Positions 1-6,720 are shown, counted from the stretch's first letter. The stretch is DNA of 6,768 nt from Thermoproteota archaeon (GCA_003661265.1 QMVU01000063.1:1-6768), one strand, 5' to 3'. Notes: generated from the sequence alone by a model not told the origin. Numbers and translations: made by a program.

Positions 1-747
1 CAAGCTGTCCTGCCAGTTGCTTTATTTGCCGGTAAGGAGTCGATAATTGAACTCAGAGGAGGTACAGACGTGAAGTTTGCACCTCCAATAGATTACATGA
101 AGAATGTATTCGTTAAAAACCTGAAATTTATAGGAGTTGAGGACGTGGAAATAAGTGTGAGAAGGAGAGGACACTATCCTAGGGGTGGAGGGCTTGTATC
201 TCTAAAAGTAAGACCAATTGACAAATTGTCTACGCTTAATAAAGAGTTAAGAGGCCCTGTTTCCAAGATATCCGGTATAGCGCATGCTGTAAAGTTACCG
301 AAGCATGTTGTCGAGCGCATCGTCTTATCTACGAAGGAAACTCTTCAGCAACACGGATACAAGGACATTGAGATAGCTAAGGAATGGTCCTCTAACAATC
401 ACTTAGGTCCAGGAGCAGGGATTACTGTATTTGCTGATGCCGGCACAATATTGGGAGCTGATTCCCTTGGAGAGAAGGGGAAGCCAAGCGAGCAAGTCGG
501 TGAAGAAGCTGCAAGAAGATTGATTCAAGAATTAGAAACGGAAATGGCCTTTGATAAGCACATGGGGGATATGATAGTTCCATACTTAGCCTTAGCCCAA
601 GGACAGTCCCTTATAGGGGTAAGCAAATATACCCTTCACCTAGAATCTAATCTCTGGCTGACTAACCGCATACTGGGAGCAGATTATGAAGTCAGCAAGA
701 GTAAAGAAGGATCTGCTAGAGTTTCTATTAGGGGCGTCGGAATCTGA
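1..747 (+). CDS. rtcA: RNA 3'-terminal phosphate cyclase, 5'-truncated by window edge
   Basis: RtcA converts an RNA 3'-phosphate to a 2',3'-cyclic phosphate in an ATP-dependent reaction through an enzyme-AMP intermediate. It is cytosolic and linked to RNA end repair and processing. The frame is open from base 1, so the gene begins upstream; the GTG at 70 is an internal valine, because family sequence precedes it. Visible family motifs are ELRGGTDV (about residues 17-24 of the fragment), APPIDY just after, an NHLGPGAGI segment near residue 133, and DKHMGD near the end. His187 of the fragment (codon 559-561) matches the adenylylated catalytic histidine. The 248 residues seen are about three quarters of the usual ~340, so roughly 90 N-terminal residues lie outside. 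The C-terminus looks complete. The RPA gene follows immediately or overlaps, suggesting one transcript. The family call is firm; in vivo RNA targets cannot be read from sequence. Confidence 0.95.
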   Translation, partial: QAVLPVALFAGKESIIELRGGTDVKFAPPIDYMKNVFVKNLKFIGVEDVEISVRRRGHYPRGGGLVSLKVRPIDKLSTLNKELRGPVSKISGIAHAVKLPKHVVERIVLSTKETLQQHGYKDIEIAKEWSSNNHLGPGAGITVFADAGTILGADSLGEKGKPSEQVGEEAARRLIQELETEMAFDKHMGDMIVPYLALAQGQSLIGVSKYTLHLESNLWLTNRILGADYEVSKSKEGSARVSIRGVGI

Positions 748-750
748 GGG
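745..750 (+). promoter_or_regulatory. Shine-Dalgarno candidate for the RPA gene
   Basis: TGAGGG overlaps the rtcA stop codon (TGA 745-747) and ends 7 bases before an in-frame TTG at 758. It resembles the GAGGGA site in front of the TTG start of asnS in this window. This is the main reason for preferring 758 over the ATG at 686, which has its own weaker GGAG at 676-679, six bases upstream. Confidence 0.45.
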
Positions 751-757
751 ATTTGCC

Positions 758-2476
758 TTGTATAACGATGAGGTTGAAAGAGGAATACAACGCTTAGCCC
801 AGAAGACTGGGCTTAGTCCAGAGGAAATAAGGTCCATGATTACAAAAAAGATGGAGGAAATGCAGGGCCTGCTAAAACCAGATGGAGCACTTTACATCGT
901 TGCAGCAGAGCTAGGAGCCGAGATAGGACCTTCATTTGAGGAGGAAGGAGCAGAAATTACTATAGACAAACTTGTTCCGGGCATGCGACATGTTCACATT
1001 AAGGGAAGGATAGTCAGGATGTACGGCCCAATTCAATACAGGAGAAGGGATGGAACTGAGGGAGAAAGGGCTGAATTCAAACTTTCCGATGGAACTGGGG
1101 TTGTAGATGTTGTGATTTGGAGCAAGAGCCTTATTAGCATGATAAAAGAGGGGAAGATAAAGGAAGGAGATGTAATCGAGATTGACGGGGCTAGAACGTC
1201 CCTACGCTTAGGGAGGCTAGCTCTAAATCTGGATTCATCGGGTAGTATGATTAAAGTCGTTGAAGGAACCTTTCCCGAATTTCCCGAACCTGAATTTGAG
1301 GTCTTTGAGGTTTCGGATCTGGGCCCAGATTTTAATGAGGTTGATGTTCGCGGAGTAGTTTCCAGAATTTTCCCGGTGAGAGAATTCACCAGAGAAGATG
1401 GAACGAAAGGGTTCATGAGCGGCCTTATACTTAAGGATAGAAACACAGACGATGAGATCAGAGCAGTATTATGGGGGGCTGCCTCAGAGTTGATAAATGA
1501 CTTGAATGTGGGTGATTTATTGCTCATTAAGGCTGCAAGGGTAAAGCCCAGCAGAGATGGATGGATCGAACTTCATCTGGATACGAGAAGCAAGATAATT
1601 GTAGAAAAGAGGTCTGCAGAAGCAGCCTTTCTTCCAGATGAGATAGTCGGAAGAATACTGTATGCATTCCGACCGGTCCGCTATAAGTCTAGGGATGGGA
1701 TGGTGACTTCTAGGGATTGTATTATAGAAGTTGATGGGAAATTGAGGCTTTGTAGGTTGTGGGAGCCCAGATCTCAGGAGATTGACGGGGTGAGACTACC
1801 AGCACTAGTGAAGCTTGAGCACCCATATGTGAGGAGGGAGGGGTTCAGAGAGATCATTAACGTTGGAAAGCTAGGAAAATGCCTAATTTTGGAGGAGAAT
1901 TATGGAGAAATCCCCAAAGACATGGAGAGAATAGCAAGAAAGATAAAATATCCAAGAGTGTGGCTAGATGAGTCCGGAGAGGGGTTCAGAGAGGTCAGAG
2001 GAACGGTAATTAGAGTTGACCCCTCTGCTTCCATCTCATGGTGGTGTAAAAAATGTAGACAACGAGTTTCAAAGGAATTCGGGAGGTTTATCTGTGAGAA
2101 TTGTGGAGAGGTGAAGGAAGCCGAGCCAGTTCTAGCTTTCTCGATCTATATAGATGATAGTACGGGTGTGCTGAGGGCTTCCTTCTTCAGAGAAGTTGCT
2201 GAGAGAGTGATAGGCAAGAACGTTCAGGAAATCTTAGAGGAGATAGAGGAGAAAGGTTATGAGGAGGACACTTACATGCTAGAGGAGCTTGAATCAAAGC
2301 TGCTGGGTAAATCCGTGATACTAAGAGGGAGGATCTCCTACGTGGAAGAGAGAGGTATGTGGAGAATGGTAGTAGATGAAATGGAGTTTGCTAAGCCCTT
2401 AGAGGAGGCTGCCTTATTGGAGAACGATCTAGAAACCAAGTACTTAATGGAAATTAGGAAAAGGCTGTCTTCTTAA
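758..2476 (+). CDS. Replication protein A (RPA), multi-OB-fold ssDNA-binding protein with zinc finger
   Basis: Archaeal RPA coats single-stranded DNA in replication, recombination and repair. Numbered from the ATG at 686, a helical N-terminal region (about 28-80, with TGLSPEEI and an AAELG motif) leads into OB folds at about 93-190 (VHIKGRIV, FKLSDGTG, VVIW), 205-305 (VDVRGVVSRI, VLWG) and perhaps 318-405. A final OB fold (about 432-570) carries a zinc finger with Cys454, Cys457, Cys470 and Cys473 in a CxxC-12-CxxC pattern. This resembles the long methanogen RPAs rather than short crenarchaeal SSB. I prefer TTG 758 (572 residues): it follows a GAGGG site, sits ten bases after rtcA and gives the usual family N-terminus. 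ATG 686 would give 596 residues and a 62-base overlap with rtcA. The gene is probably cotranscribed with rtcA. The third OB fold is the least certain part. Confidence 0.93.
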   Translation: MYNDEVERGIQRLAQKTGLSPEEIRSMITKKMEEMQGLLKPDGALYIVAAELGAEIGPSFEEEGAEITIDKLVPGMRHVHIKGRIVRMYGPIQYRRRDGTEGERAEFKLSDGTGVVDVVIWSKSLISMIKEGKIKEGDVIEIDGARTSLRLGRLALNLDSSGSMIKVVEGTFPEFPEPEFEVFEVSDLGPDFNEVDVRGVVSRIFPVREFTREDGTKGFMSGLILKDRNTDDEIRAVLWGAASELINDLNVGDLLLIKAARVKPSRDGWIELHLDTRSKIIVEKRSAEAAFLPDEIVGRILYAFRPVRYKSRDGMVTSRDCIIEVDGKLRLCRLWEPRSQEIDGVRLPALVKLEHPYVRREGFREIINVGKLGKCLILEENYGEIPKDMERIARKIKYPRVWLDESGEGFREVRGTVIRVDPSASISWWCKKCRQRVSKEFGRFICENCGEVKEAEPVLAFSIYIDDSTGVLRASFFREVAERVIGKNVQEILEEIEEKGYEEDTYMLEELESKLLGKSVILRGRISYVEERGMWRMVVDEMEFAKPLEEAALLENDLETKYLMEIRKRLSS

Positions 2477-3765
2477 GGTATGGTTCTGGTTGGGGTTCTC
2501 GGAAAACCTATCGCGTCTCTAATATGTCTTATTCCAGCAATCCACGCAACAGTTCTCTCTACGCCTAAGCCAAATCCCGAGTGGGGTACAGTGCCATATC
2601 TCCTCAAATCCAAGTACCAGGTGTATTTCTTAGGATCTAAACCAAACTCTCTTATCCTCTCCAGGAGCAGATTATAATCGTGGATCCTTTGACCTCCCCC
2701 TACGATCTCCCCCTTACCTTCAGGCGCAAGCAAGTCGGCGCATAGCAAAACCTCTGGTCTCTTTGGATCTGGCATGTGATAAAAAGCTCTGGCTTGTCTA
2801 GGATACCTGTGAACGAAGAATGGGGTCTCGAATTCCATGGATATCATTCTCTCTGAAGGCGTATCAAGATCATCCCCCCAGCTAAGCTTTGATCCCTTTC
2901 TCTGCGCTATCTCAAGAGCTTCATCGTATGATATTCTTGGAAATCTTCCATCAGGAGGTTCAAATCTCCTCTTTAAGTATTCTAACTCCTCATATCTTCG
3001 TTCTACAACTTTTTCAGTTACATATTTAACCAAGGACTCGACGACGTCCATCATATCGTTGAGGTCTGCCCATGCCATCTCGGCCTCGGTATGCCAGAAC
3101 TCAGTCAGGTGACGCCAGGTTCTAGACTTCTCAGCCCTGAAGCTCGGCTGTATTGTGTAGACCTTTTCGAACGCTGTAATAAATGCTTCCAAGTATAGCT
3201 GGGAACTTTGAGTCAAATATACCTTCTTTCCAAAGTAGTTTAACTCAAATAGCGTTGCCCCACCTTCAACGACTTGCTCTATTATGGTTGGGGCCTCGGT
3301 CTCTATGAAGCCGTTCTTGTTAAACCACTCGTGCATTGCCCTAATTGCTTCAGCTCTTATTTTGAGGATTGCTTGGAGTCTTCTGTTCCTTAAGTAAAGG
3401 TGCCTGTGATCCAAGAGAAACTCAGGTCCTTCCTTTCCCTTAATTGGGAAATCATCCGATAGTCCCACGATTTCCAAGTCCTGTAGAACTAATTCGATCC
3501 CTCCTGGTGCCCTGGGATCCTTTCTAACGATCCCTTTTGCCCTTACAGAGGATTCTATCCCCACCATTTTCGCAGCTTGAAATGTTGTCTCATTGCACTC
3601 TCCTTCCTTTGCGACCATTTGAAGAATGCCGGTGGAGTCCCTTAATACTATGAATTGCACGGATCCCAGATCCCTCTTTCTGTAAACCCACCCAGCAACA
3701 ACAACCTGCTGACCCTGAAGCTTTTCAGATATCTCGGAGATGTAGTGAGTCTTTCCGAACTTCAA
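2473..3765 (-). CDS. asnS: Asparaginyl-tRNA synthetase, archaeal type
   Basis: AsnRS is a class IIb enzyme that charges tRNA-Asn with asparagine using ATP. The 430 residues match the usual archaeal length. An N-terminal anticodon-binding OB fold (about 18-105; GWVYRKRDLG, FIVLRDSTG) precedes the catalytic core. Motif 1 lies near 140-161 (GFIETEAPT), motif 2 near 207-232 (FRAEKSRT, RHLTEFWHTE) and motif 3 near 397-411 (GFGLGVER). The YLTQSSQLYLE and HIRDAIGFPRTP signatures favour AsnRS over AspRS, and the OB domain rules out the core-only archaeal asparagine synthetase paralogue. The start must be TTG 3765 or later, because an in-frame TGA lies five codons upstream; a GAGGGA site supports TTG. 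The gene is divergent from the UbiD gene and meets the RPA gene tail to tail. A dedicated AsnRS implies direct charging of tRNA-Asn rather than sole reliance on tRNA-dependent amidation. Confidence 0.96.
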   Translation of the reverse strand: MKFGKTHYISEISEKLQGQQVVVAGWVYRKRDLGSVQFIVLRDSTGILQMVAKEGECNETTFQAAKMVGIESSVRAKGIVRKDPRAPGGIELVLQDLEIVGLSDDFPIKGKEGPEFLLDHRHLYLRNRRLQAILKIRAEAIRAMHEWFNKNGFIETEAPTIIEQVVEGGATLFELNYFGKKVYLTQSSQLYLEAFITAFEKVYTIQPSFRAEKSRTWRHLTEFWHTEAEMAWADLNDMMDVVESLVKYVTEKVVERRYEELEYLKRRFEPPDGRFPRISYDEALEIAQRKGSKLSWGDDLDTPSERMISMEFETPFFVHRYPRQARAFYHMPDPKRPEVLLCADLLAPEGKGEIVGGGQRIHDYNLLLERIREFGLDPKKYTWYLDLRRYGTVPHSGFGLGVERTVAWIAGIRHIRDAIGFPRTPTRTIP

Positions 3766-3770
3766 CTTAA

Positions 3771-3776
3771 TCCCTC
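3771..3776 (-). promoter_or_regulatory. Shine-Dalgarno site fixing the TTG start of asnS
   Basis: Read on the minus strand, GAGGGA lies five bases before TTG at 3765. No ATG or GTG exists upstream in frame before a TGA, and the next methionine (residue 50) falls inside the OB fold. TTG initiation is therefore well supported. Confidence 0.65.
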
Positions 3777-3816
3777 TTCAGTTCAACTTGACATCGAGCT
3801 CTAATGGACCTCAGAT

Positions 3817-3831
3817 AGGGATTTAATTTTT
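3817..3831. promoter_or_regulatory. AT-rich TATA-like element in the asnS/UbiD divergent gap
   Basis: The 102-base gap between the two divergent starts must carry both promoters. Its most TATA-like stretch is AGGGATTTAATTTTT. On the plus strand it would place transcription start near 3850, leaving a short leader before ATG 3868. On the minus strand (AAAAATTAAAT) it would place it near 3800, about 35 bases before TTG 3765. One element serving both directions is an inference; separate weaker boxes are possible. Confidence 0.35.
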
Positions 3832-3867
3832 CAGTAAAAATTCATTTCTTGATAGGAGGATTAAAGG

Positions 3868-5274
3868 ATGCAGAGTTTCAGAGATATCCTCAGGATCTTG
3901 AAACAAAAGGGTTTCCTGCTCAGCATCACAGAACCGAGGTCTGTGACATATGAAATAGCTAGAGAACTAAAGGCGATGGATGGGAAAAAAGCAATACTGT
4001 TTGATAAGCCCATTTTAAGTGATGGAAGACCAAGCTCGATGAAAGTTGCCGGTGGGGTTTGCAGTAACATAAGGTTTATTCTAGAAGTTTTGGGACTAAG
4101 TACCCGCAAAGAACTGAGAGGACTTCTTAGAAAGGCCATAGATAATCCAATACCTCCTATAGAATTGGAAAATGCGCCAGTGAAAGAGGTTGGGCTAGAG
4201 GAATTCGATTTGAGGAAGGATCTACCGATACTGAAGCACTACGCTGGCGAACCAGGGCCTTACATTACCACGGGGATAGTGATAGTTAGGGACGATAAAG
4301 GGAGGTTCTCAGCATCTTATCATCGAATGATGCCTATCGCTGAAAACAGATTGGTTCTAAGGGCTGTAGAAGGAAGAAAGCTTCATAAACTGATAACAAT
4401 GGCGGAGAGAGGAGGAAAGGAGCTTGATGTGGCTGTGGCTATAGGCGTGGGTATGCACATACTTATAGCAGGTGCTACACCAGCGGAGGACAGAGATAAG
4501 CTCGGTATTGCAGGAGCAATTTTGGGAAAACCCGTAGAACTTACTGATTGCGATACCGTTGAAGCAAAGATGCCAGCTAATGCAGAAATAGTTCTGGAGG
4601 GTAGAATCCTTCCTGGAGTTAGAGAAGCGGAAGGCCCATTCTATGAAATCCTCGGAAAGGATATCATCCGTAAACAACCAGTTCTAGAAGTTTCAAAGAT
4701 ATGGATGAGGAGAGATGCAATCTACCAGGCGCTTCTCCCTGCAGGCAAGGAGCATGAGATACTCATGGGACTCCCGGTTGAGGCTTTGCTGGAAAGATCT
4801 GTGTCGAAGGTAGCTGAGGTCAAGGACCTATGCATGACTCCAGCAGGAGGAATGTGGGTTGAGGTCGCCATCAGCATAAGAAAAGAAAAGGAAGGACAAC
4901 CAATGCTAGTTGCTCTAAACGCGATAGTGACTCACAAGAGCTTGAAGAGAGTCATAATCGTGGACGAAGATGTTGATGTAGAAAACTATGAAGAAGTAAT
5001 GAAAGCAGTAGTTCAAAGGGCTGATCCATCGAGAGATTATGTAGTAATTCCAAACATTTGGGGATCTAGCTTAGATCACAGCAATGTAAGGTTCTTAGAA
5101 GTTAAGGGGGAGAGCCTACCTATAAGGTTCCCTCAATCGAAAATTATAATAGACGCCACCATAAAAGGACCAAAAGAATTATTCGAAAGGCCAGAAATAC
5201 CTCAAGCTGTAAATTGGAGGAATGAAAGTGGCGAACAAGGTTGTAACCGGTATGCTAAAGACGAACGTCCATGA
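3868..5274 (+). CDS. UbiD-family decarboxylase, archaeal type
   Basis: UbiD enzymes reversibly decarboxylate unsaturated or aromatic acids using prenylated FMN made by UbiX. Matching features are SYHRMM with Arg153, EGPFYE with Glu255 and Glu260 (the catalytic Arg-Glu-Glu set), [10 protein letters not shown] near 236-245, [13 protein letters not shown] near 289-301, IIVDEDVDV near 363-371 and GSSLDHS near 399-405. At 468 residues it is slightly long; the last ~18 residues are polar and come from the stretch shared with hflX. ATG 3868 follows AGGAGGA by seven bases. In many archaea a homologue decarboxylates trans-anhydromevalonate 5-phosphate in the modified mevalonate pathway; that role is possible here but unproven, with no other pathway gene present. 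By hand alignment the three usual metal-ligand positions read Ser148, Lys171 and Lys211 instead of Asn, His and Glu. Substrate unknown. Confidence 0.9.
   Translation: MQSFRDILRILKQKGFLLSITEPRSVTYEIARELKAMDGKKAILFDKPILSDGRPSSMKVAGGVCSNIRFILEVLGLSTRKELRGLLRKAIDNPIPPIELENAPVKEVGLEEFDLRKDLPILKHYAGEPGPYITTGIVIVRDDKGRFSASYHRMMPIAENRLVLRAVEGRKLHKLITMAERGGKELDVAVAIGVGMHILIAGATPAEDRDKLGIAGAILGKPVELTDCDTVEAKMPANAEIVLEGRILPGVREAEGPFYEILGKDIIRKQPVLEVSKIWMRRDAIYQALLPAGKEHEILMGLPVEALLERSVSKVAEVKDLCMTPAGGMWVEVAISIRKEKEGQPMLVALNAIVTHKSLKRVIIVDEDVDVENYEEVMKAVVQRADPSRDYVVIPNIWGSSLDHSNVRFLEVKGESLPIRFPQSKIIIDATIKGPKELFERPEIPQAVNWRNESGEQGCNRYAKDERP
5216..5220 (+). promoter_or_regulatory. Shine-Dalgarno site deciding the hflX start
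   Basis: GGAGG, inside the 3' end of the UbiD frame, is seven bases before GTG 5228 but only one base before ATG 5222. The ubiD site (AGGAGGA) has seven-base spacing, so GTG 5228 is the more likely initiator. ATG 5252 has only a weak AAGG eleven bases upstream. Confidence 0.6.
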
Positions 5275-6346
5275 TCACTGGCTCTATAAAGTGAGAATGC
5301 AGGAGCTTGAAAACTTGCTTCTAGCATTAGGTTACAGCCCAGTTTATAGGGTAATTCAGACCAGAAAGACACCTACTACCGCGTATCTCTTTGGACCAGG
5401 GAAGGTTGAAGAAATAAAAAGGAAGATTGAGATGTACGATGCCGAACTCTTCGCCGTTTACAACATCCTCACCAGCAAACAAAAGTGGAACCTGGAGAGA
5501 GCATTAGGTGTAGAGGTCTTAGATAGATATGAAGTAACCCTGAAAATCTTCGAGCAGGAGGCCAAGGATGTCCTCTCAAATCTCCAGATAAAACTTGCAA
5601 TTCTGCAAAAATCGTTTCCTTATATAAAATACAAAGCCTCGTTAAGGTACAAGAGGATGAGGGCCGGTTTCAGGGGGGGAGGAGAGTACGCATATCACAA
5701 AGTCCTAAGGGCCGTTCAAAAGAGGATAAAGAAGACTAGAACTAAGATAGAAAGGCTGATGGAGTTAAAGGAGGAGAGAATCCTCAAGAGGAAGGAGGAA
5801 GGAAGCATAGTCGTTCTCTCTGGCTACTACAATGCCGGTAAAACCTCTTTATTTAACGCCCTAACCGGTTTGGACAAGCCAGTAAGCGATGCCCCTTTTA
5901 CGACGCTCTCCAGCAAATACTCATCTATCATGGAGGGAAGGGTGTTCTTGGTTGATACCATAGGGTTCGTGATAGACCTAGACCCTAGGCTATTCCACTC
6001 CTTCAAGCTCAACCTGTTGGATCTGAAGTATGCAGATGCCATAGTACTTGTTCTGGATATTTCTGAGAAAATAGAACTAATAAAGCTGAAGTTGAGAGAG
6101 GGACTTTCCTTAATAAGAAGCCTCAGAGGCGAGACAAATTCCGTCTTTTTGGCGCTTAATAAGATAGATAGGCTGGATGAAGATGAGTTATCTAGTAGGA
6201 TTGAAAGTATAAGGGAAGATTTAGGAGATATGCCCTACACCAAGGTTTCAGCTCTGACAGGAGAGGGCCTGGATGATCTTCTTAAGAAATTAGATAAGTT
6301 TCTAATGGTTACAAAAGGTGAAACGCTAGTCTTTGAAGAGTTATGA
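5228..6346 (+). CDS. hflX: HflX-family ribosome-associated GTPase
   Basis: HflX GTPases bind the large ribosomal subunit and, in bacteria, split stalled or hibernating ribosomes; archaeal roles are less defined. Numbered from ATG 5222, the N-terminal HflX domain spans about 14-130 (YLFGPGKVEEIK; VLDRYEV; IFEQEAKD; LQIKLA). A basic helical linker with a Gly-rich GFRGGGE covers about 149-195. The G domain has G1 GYYNAGKTS (200-208), G2 FTTL (226-229), G3 DTIGF (245-249), G4 NKID (313-316) and G5 SAL (343-345). All GTP-binding motifs are intact, so it should be active. The linker lacks the acidic and paired-arginine pattern I expect after the Gly-rich motif in bacterial HflX. GTG 5228 (372 residues) is chosen for Shine-Dalgarno spacing; the frame overlaps the UbiD gene by 47 bases, implying cotranscription and likely translational coupling. 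Confidence 0.92.
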   Translation: MANKVVTGMLKTNVHDHWLYKVRMQELENLLLALGYSPVYRVIQTRKTPTTAYLFGPGKVEEIKRKIEMYDAELFAVYNILTSKQKWNLERALGVEVLDRYEVTLKIFEQEAKDVLSNLQIKLAILQKSFPYIKYKASLRYKRMRAGFRGGGEYAYHKVLRAVQKRIKKTRTKIERLMELKEERILKRKEEGSIVVLSGYYNAGKTSLFNALTGLDKPVSDAPFTTLSSKYSSIMEGRVFLVDTIGFVIDLDPRLFHSFKLNLLDLKYADAIVLVLDISEKIELIKLKLREGLSLIRSLRGETNSVFLALNKIDRLDEDELSSRIESIREDLGDMPYTKVSALTGEGLDDLLKKLDKFLMVTKGETLVFEEL

Positions 6347-6353
6347 GGTAGCC

Positions 6354-6415
6354 TGAACTATATGAACCTATCTCGGTAGTGCAGGAGTACATCTGCAGTT
6401 GCCCAAATAAGTTCA
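6354..6415 (+). ncRNA. Foldable RNA segment just after hflX (3' UTR structure or small RNA)
   Basis: Beginning seven bases after the hflX stop codon, TGAACT (6354-6359) can pair with AGTTCA (6410-6415). Inside it, GGTAGTGCAG (6375-6384) pairs with bases 6393-6403: ten pairs, two of them G-U, one bulged G at 6398, and an eight-base loop. T-runs follow at 6436 and 6461. It could be a 3' UTR stabiliser, part of a terminator or a processed small RNA. No C/D or H/ACA box arrangement is convincing, and the T-loop-like GTTCAAG at 6411 lacks a pairing stem, so it is not a tRNA. Confidence 0.35.
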
Positions 6416-6435
6416 AGCTCTTCTGCTATAGAGGA

Positions 6436-6445
6436 TTTTTATAAA
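6436..6445 (+). promoter_or_regulatory. Strong TATA-like box without a gene downstream
   Basis: TTTTTATAAA is the best match to an archaeal TATA box in the window. The core TTTATAAA is self-complementary, so it does not set direction by itself. The purine-rich AGAGGA just upstream on the plus strand could act as a BRE and favours rightward transcription, starting near 6465. No open frame with a start follows at a sensible distance. It may drive a non-coding RNA or simply be the T-rich end of the hflX transcript. Confidence 0.35.
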
Positions 6446-6657
6446 GGAGAACTCTAGACGTTTTTGAGAAAGGAGAGAAGAAATCTCGTTCTTATCCATC
6501 TGATTCATCGATTCGTTGATTTACGCTTCCTTGGCTCTTCAGTTTTCTTAGTTAAAGTATTAACGTGGAAGAAGGACAGCCTCGTCAAAGCATAGGGGAT
6601 CAGGCGATCTAGACTGGTCAATGATAGTTTAGTGCAATACCGTCCTAAGGCTGAGGG

Positions 6658-6681
6658 ATTTAATATTAGATAAATTTTTAA
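6658..6681 (+). promoter_or_regulatory. AT-rich promoter-like stretch near the right edge
   Basis: Apart from two G/C bases (a single G at 6669 and the C of the inverted-repeat arm just beyond), this stretch is A and T, with TTTAATATT and TAAATTTTTAA as TATA-like cores. It fits the promoter of a gene starting at or beyond the right end of the window. The inverted repeat immediately downstream would then overlie the transcription start. The gene itself is not visible. Confidence 0.3.
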
Positions 6682-6720
6682 CTGTTCCAAAAAATGAACA
6701 TGTATCGAAAATCGAACAGT
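6681..6720. repeat. Inverted repeat ACTGTTC / GAACAGT, possible operator
   Basis: A perfect seven-base inverted repeat has arms at 6681-6687 and 6714-6720 and a 26-base spacer. The left arm core TGTTC can also pair with GAACA at 6696-6700 over an eight-base spacer, so one TGTTC faces two GAACA copies. Its place directly downstream of the AT-rich promoter-like stretch fits an operator for a dimeric regulator, but short repeats like this also occur by chance. Confidence 0.3.

Noticed and set aside
70..72. GTG at 70 as the start of the RNA cyclase
   Set aside because: Bases 1-69 encode family sequence (ending ELRGGTD) in the same frame, so this is an internal codon of a truncated gene.
1033..1527. 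164-codon minus-strand open frame inside the RPA gene
   Set aside because: It lies wholly inside a clearly recognised gene and is rich in Ser, Thr, Pro and Leu, as expected for the antisense of acidic, Glu-rich coding sequence. It is a shadow frame.
4357..4677. 106-codon minus-strand open frame inside the UbiD gene
   Set aside because: It is antisense to conserved UbiD motifs, with a Cys/Ser/His-rich composition and no domain signature. It is a shadow frame.
6407..6423. Possible tRNA T-arm (GTTCAAG at 6411)
   Set aside because: The flanking bases do not form a five-pair T stem, and no matching acceptor, D or anticodon arms were found.
6502..6525. Tandem GATTCATC, GATTCGTT, GATTTACG units
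   Set aside because: Only about three imperfect eight-base copies with decaying identity; too little to separate from chance in AT-rich DNA.
6619..6654. Possible C/D box guide RNA (ATGATAG followed by CTGA)
   Set aside because: The C box is imperfect, the boxes are too close for a usual archaeal C/D RNA, and internal D' and C' boxes are missing.
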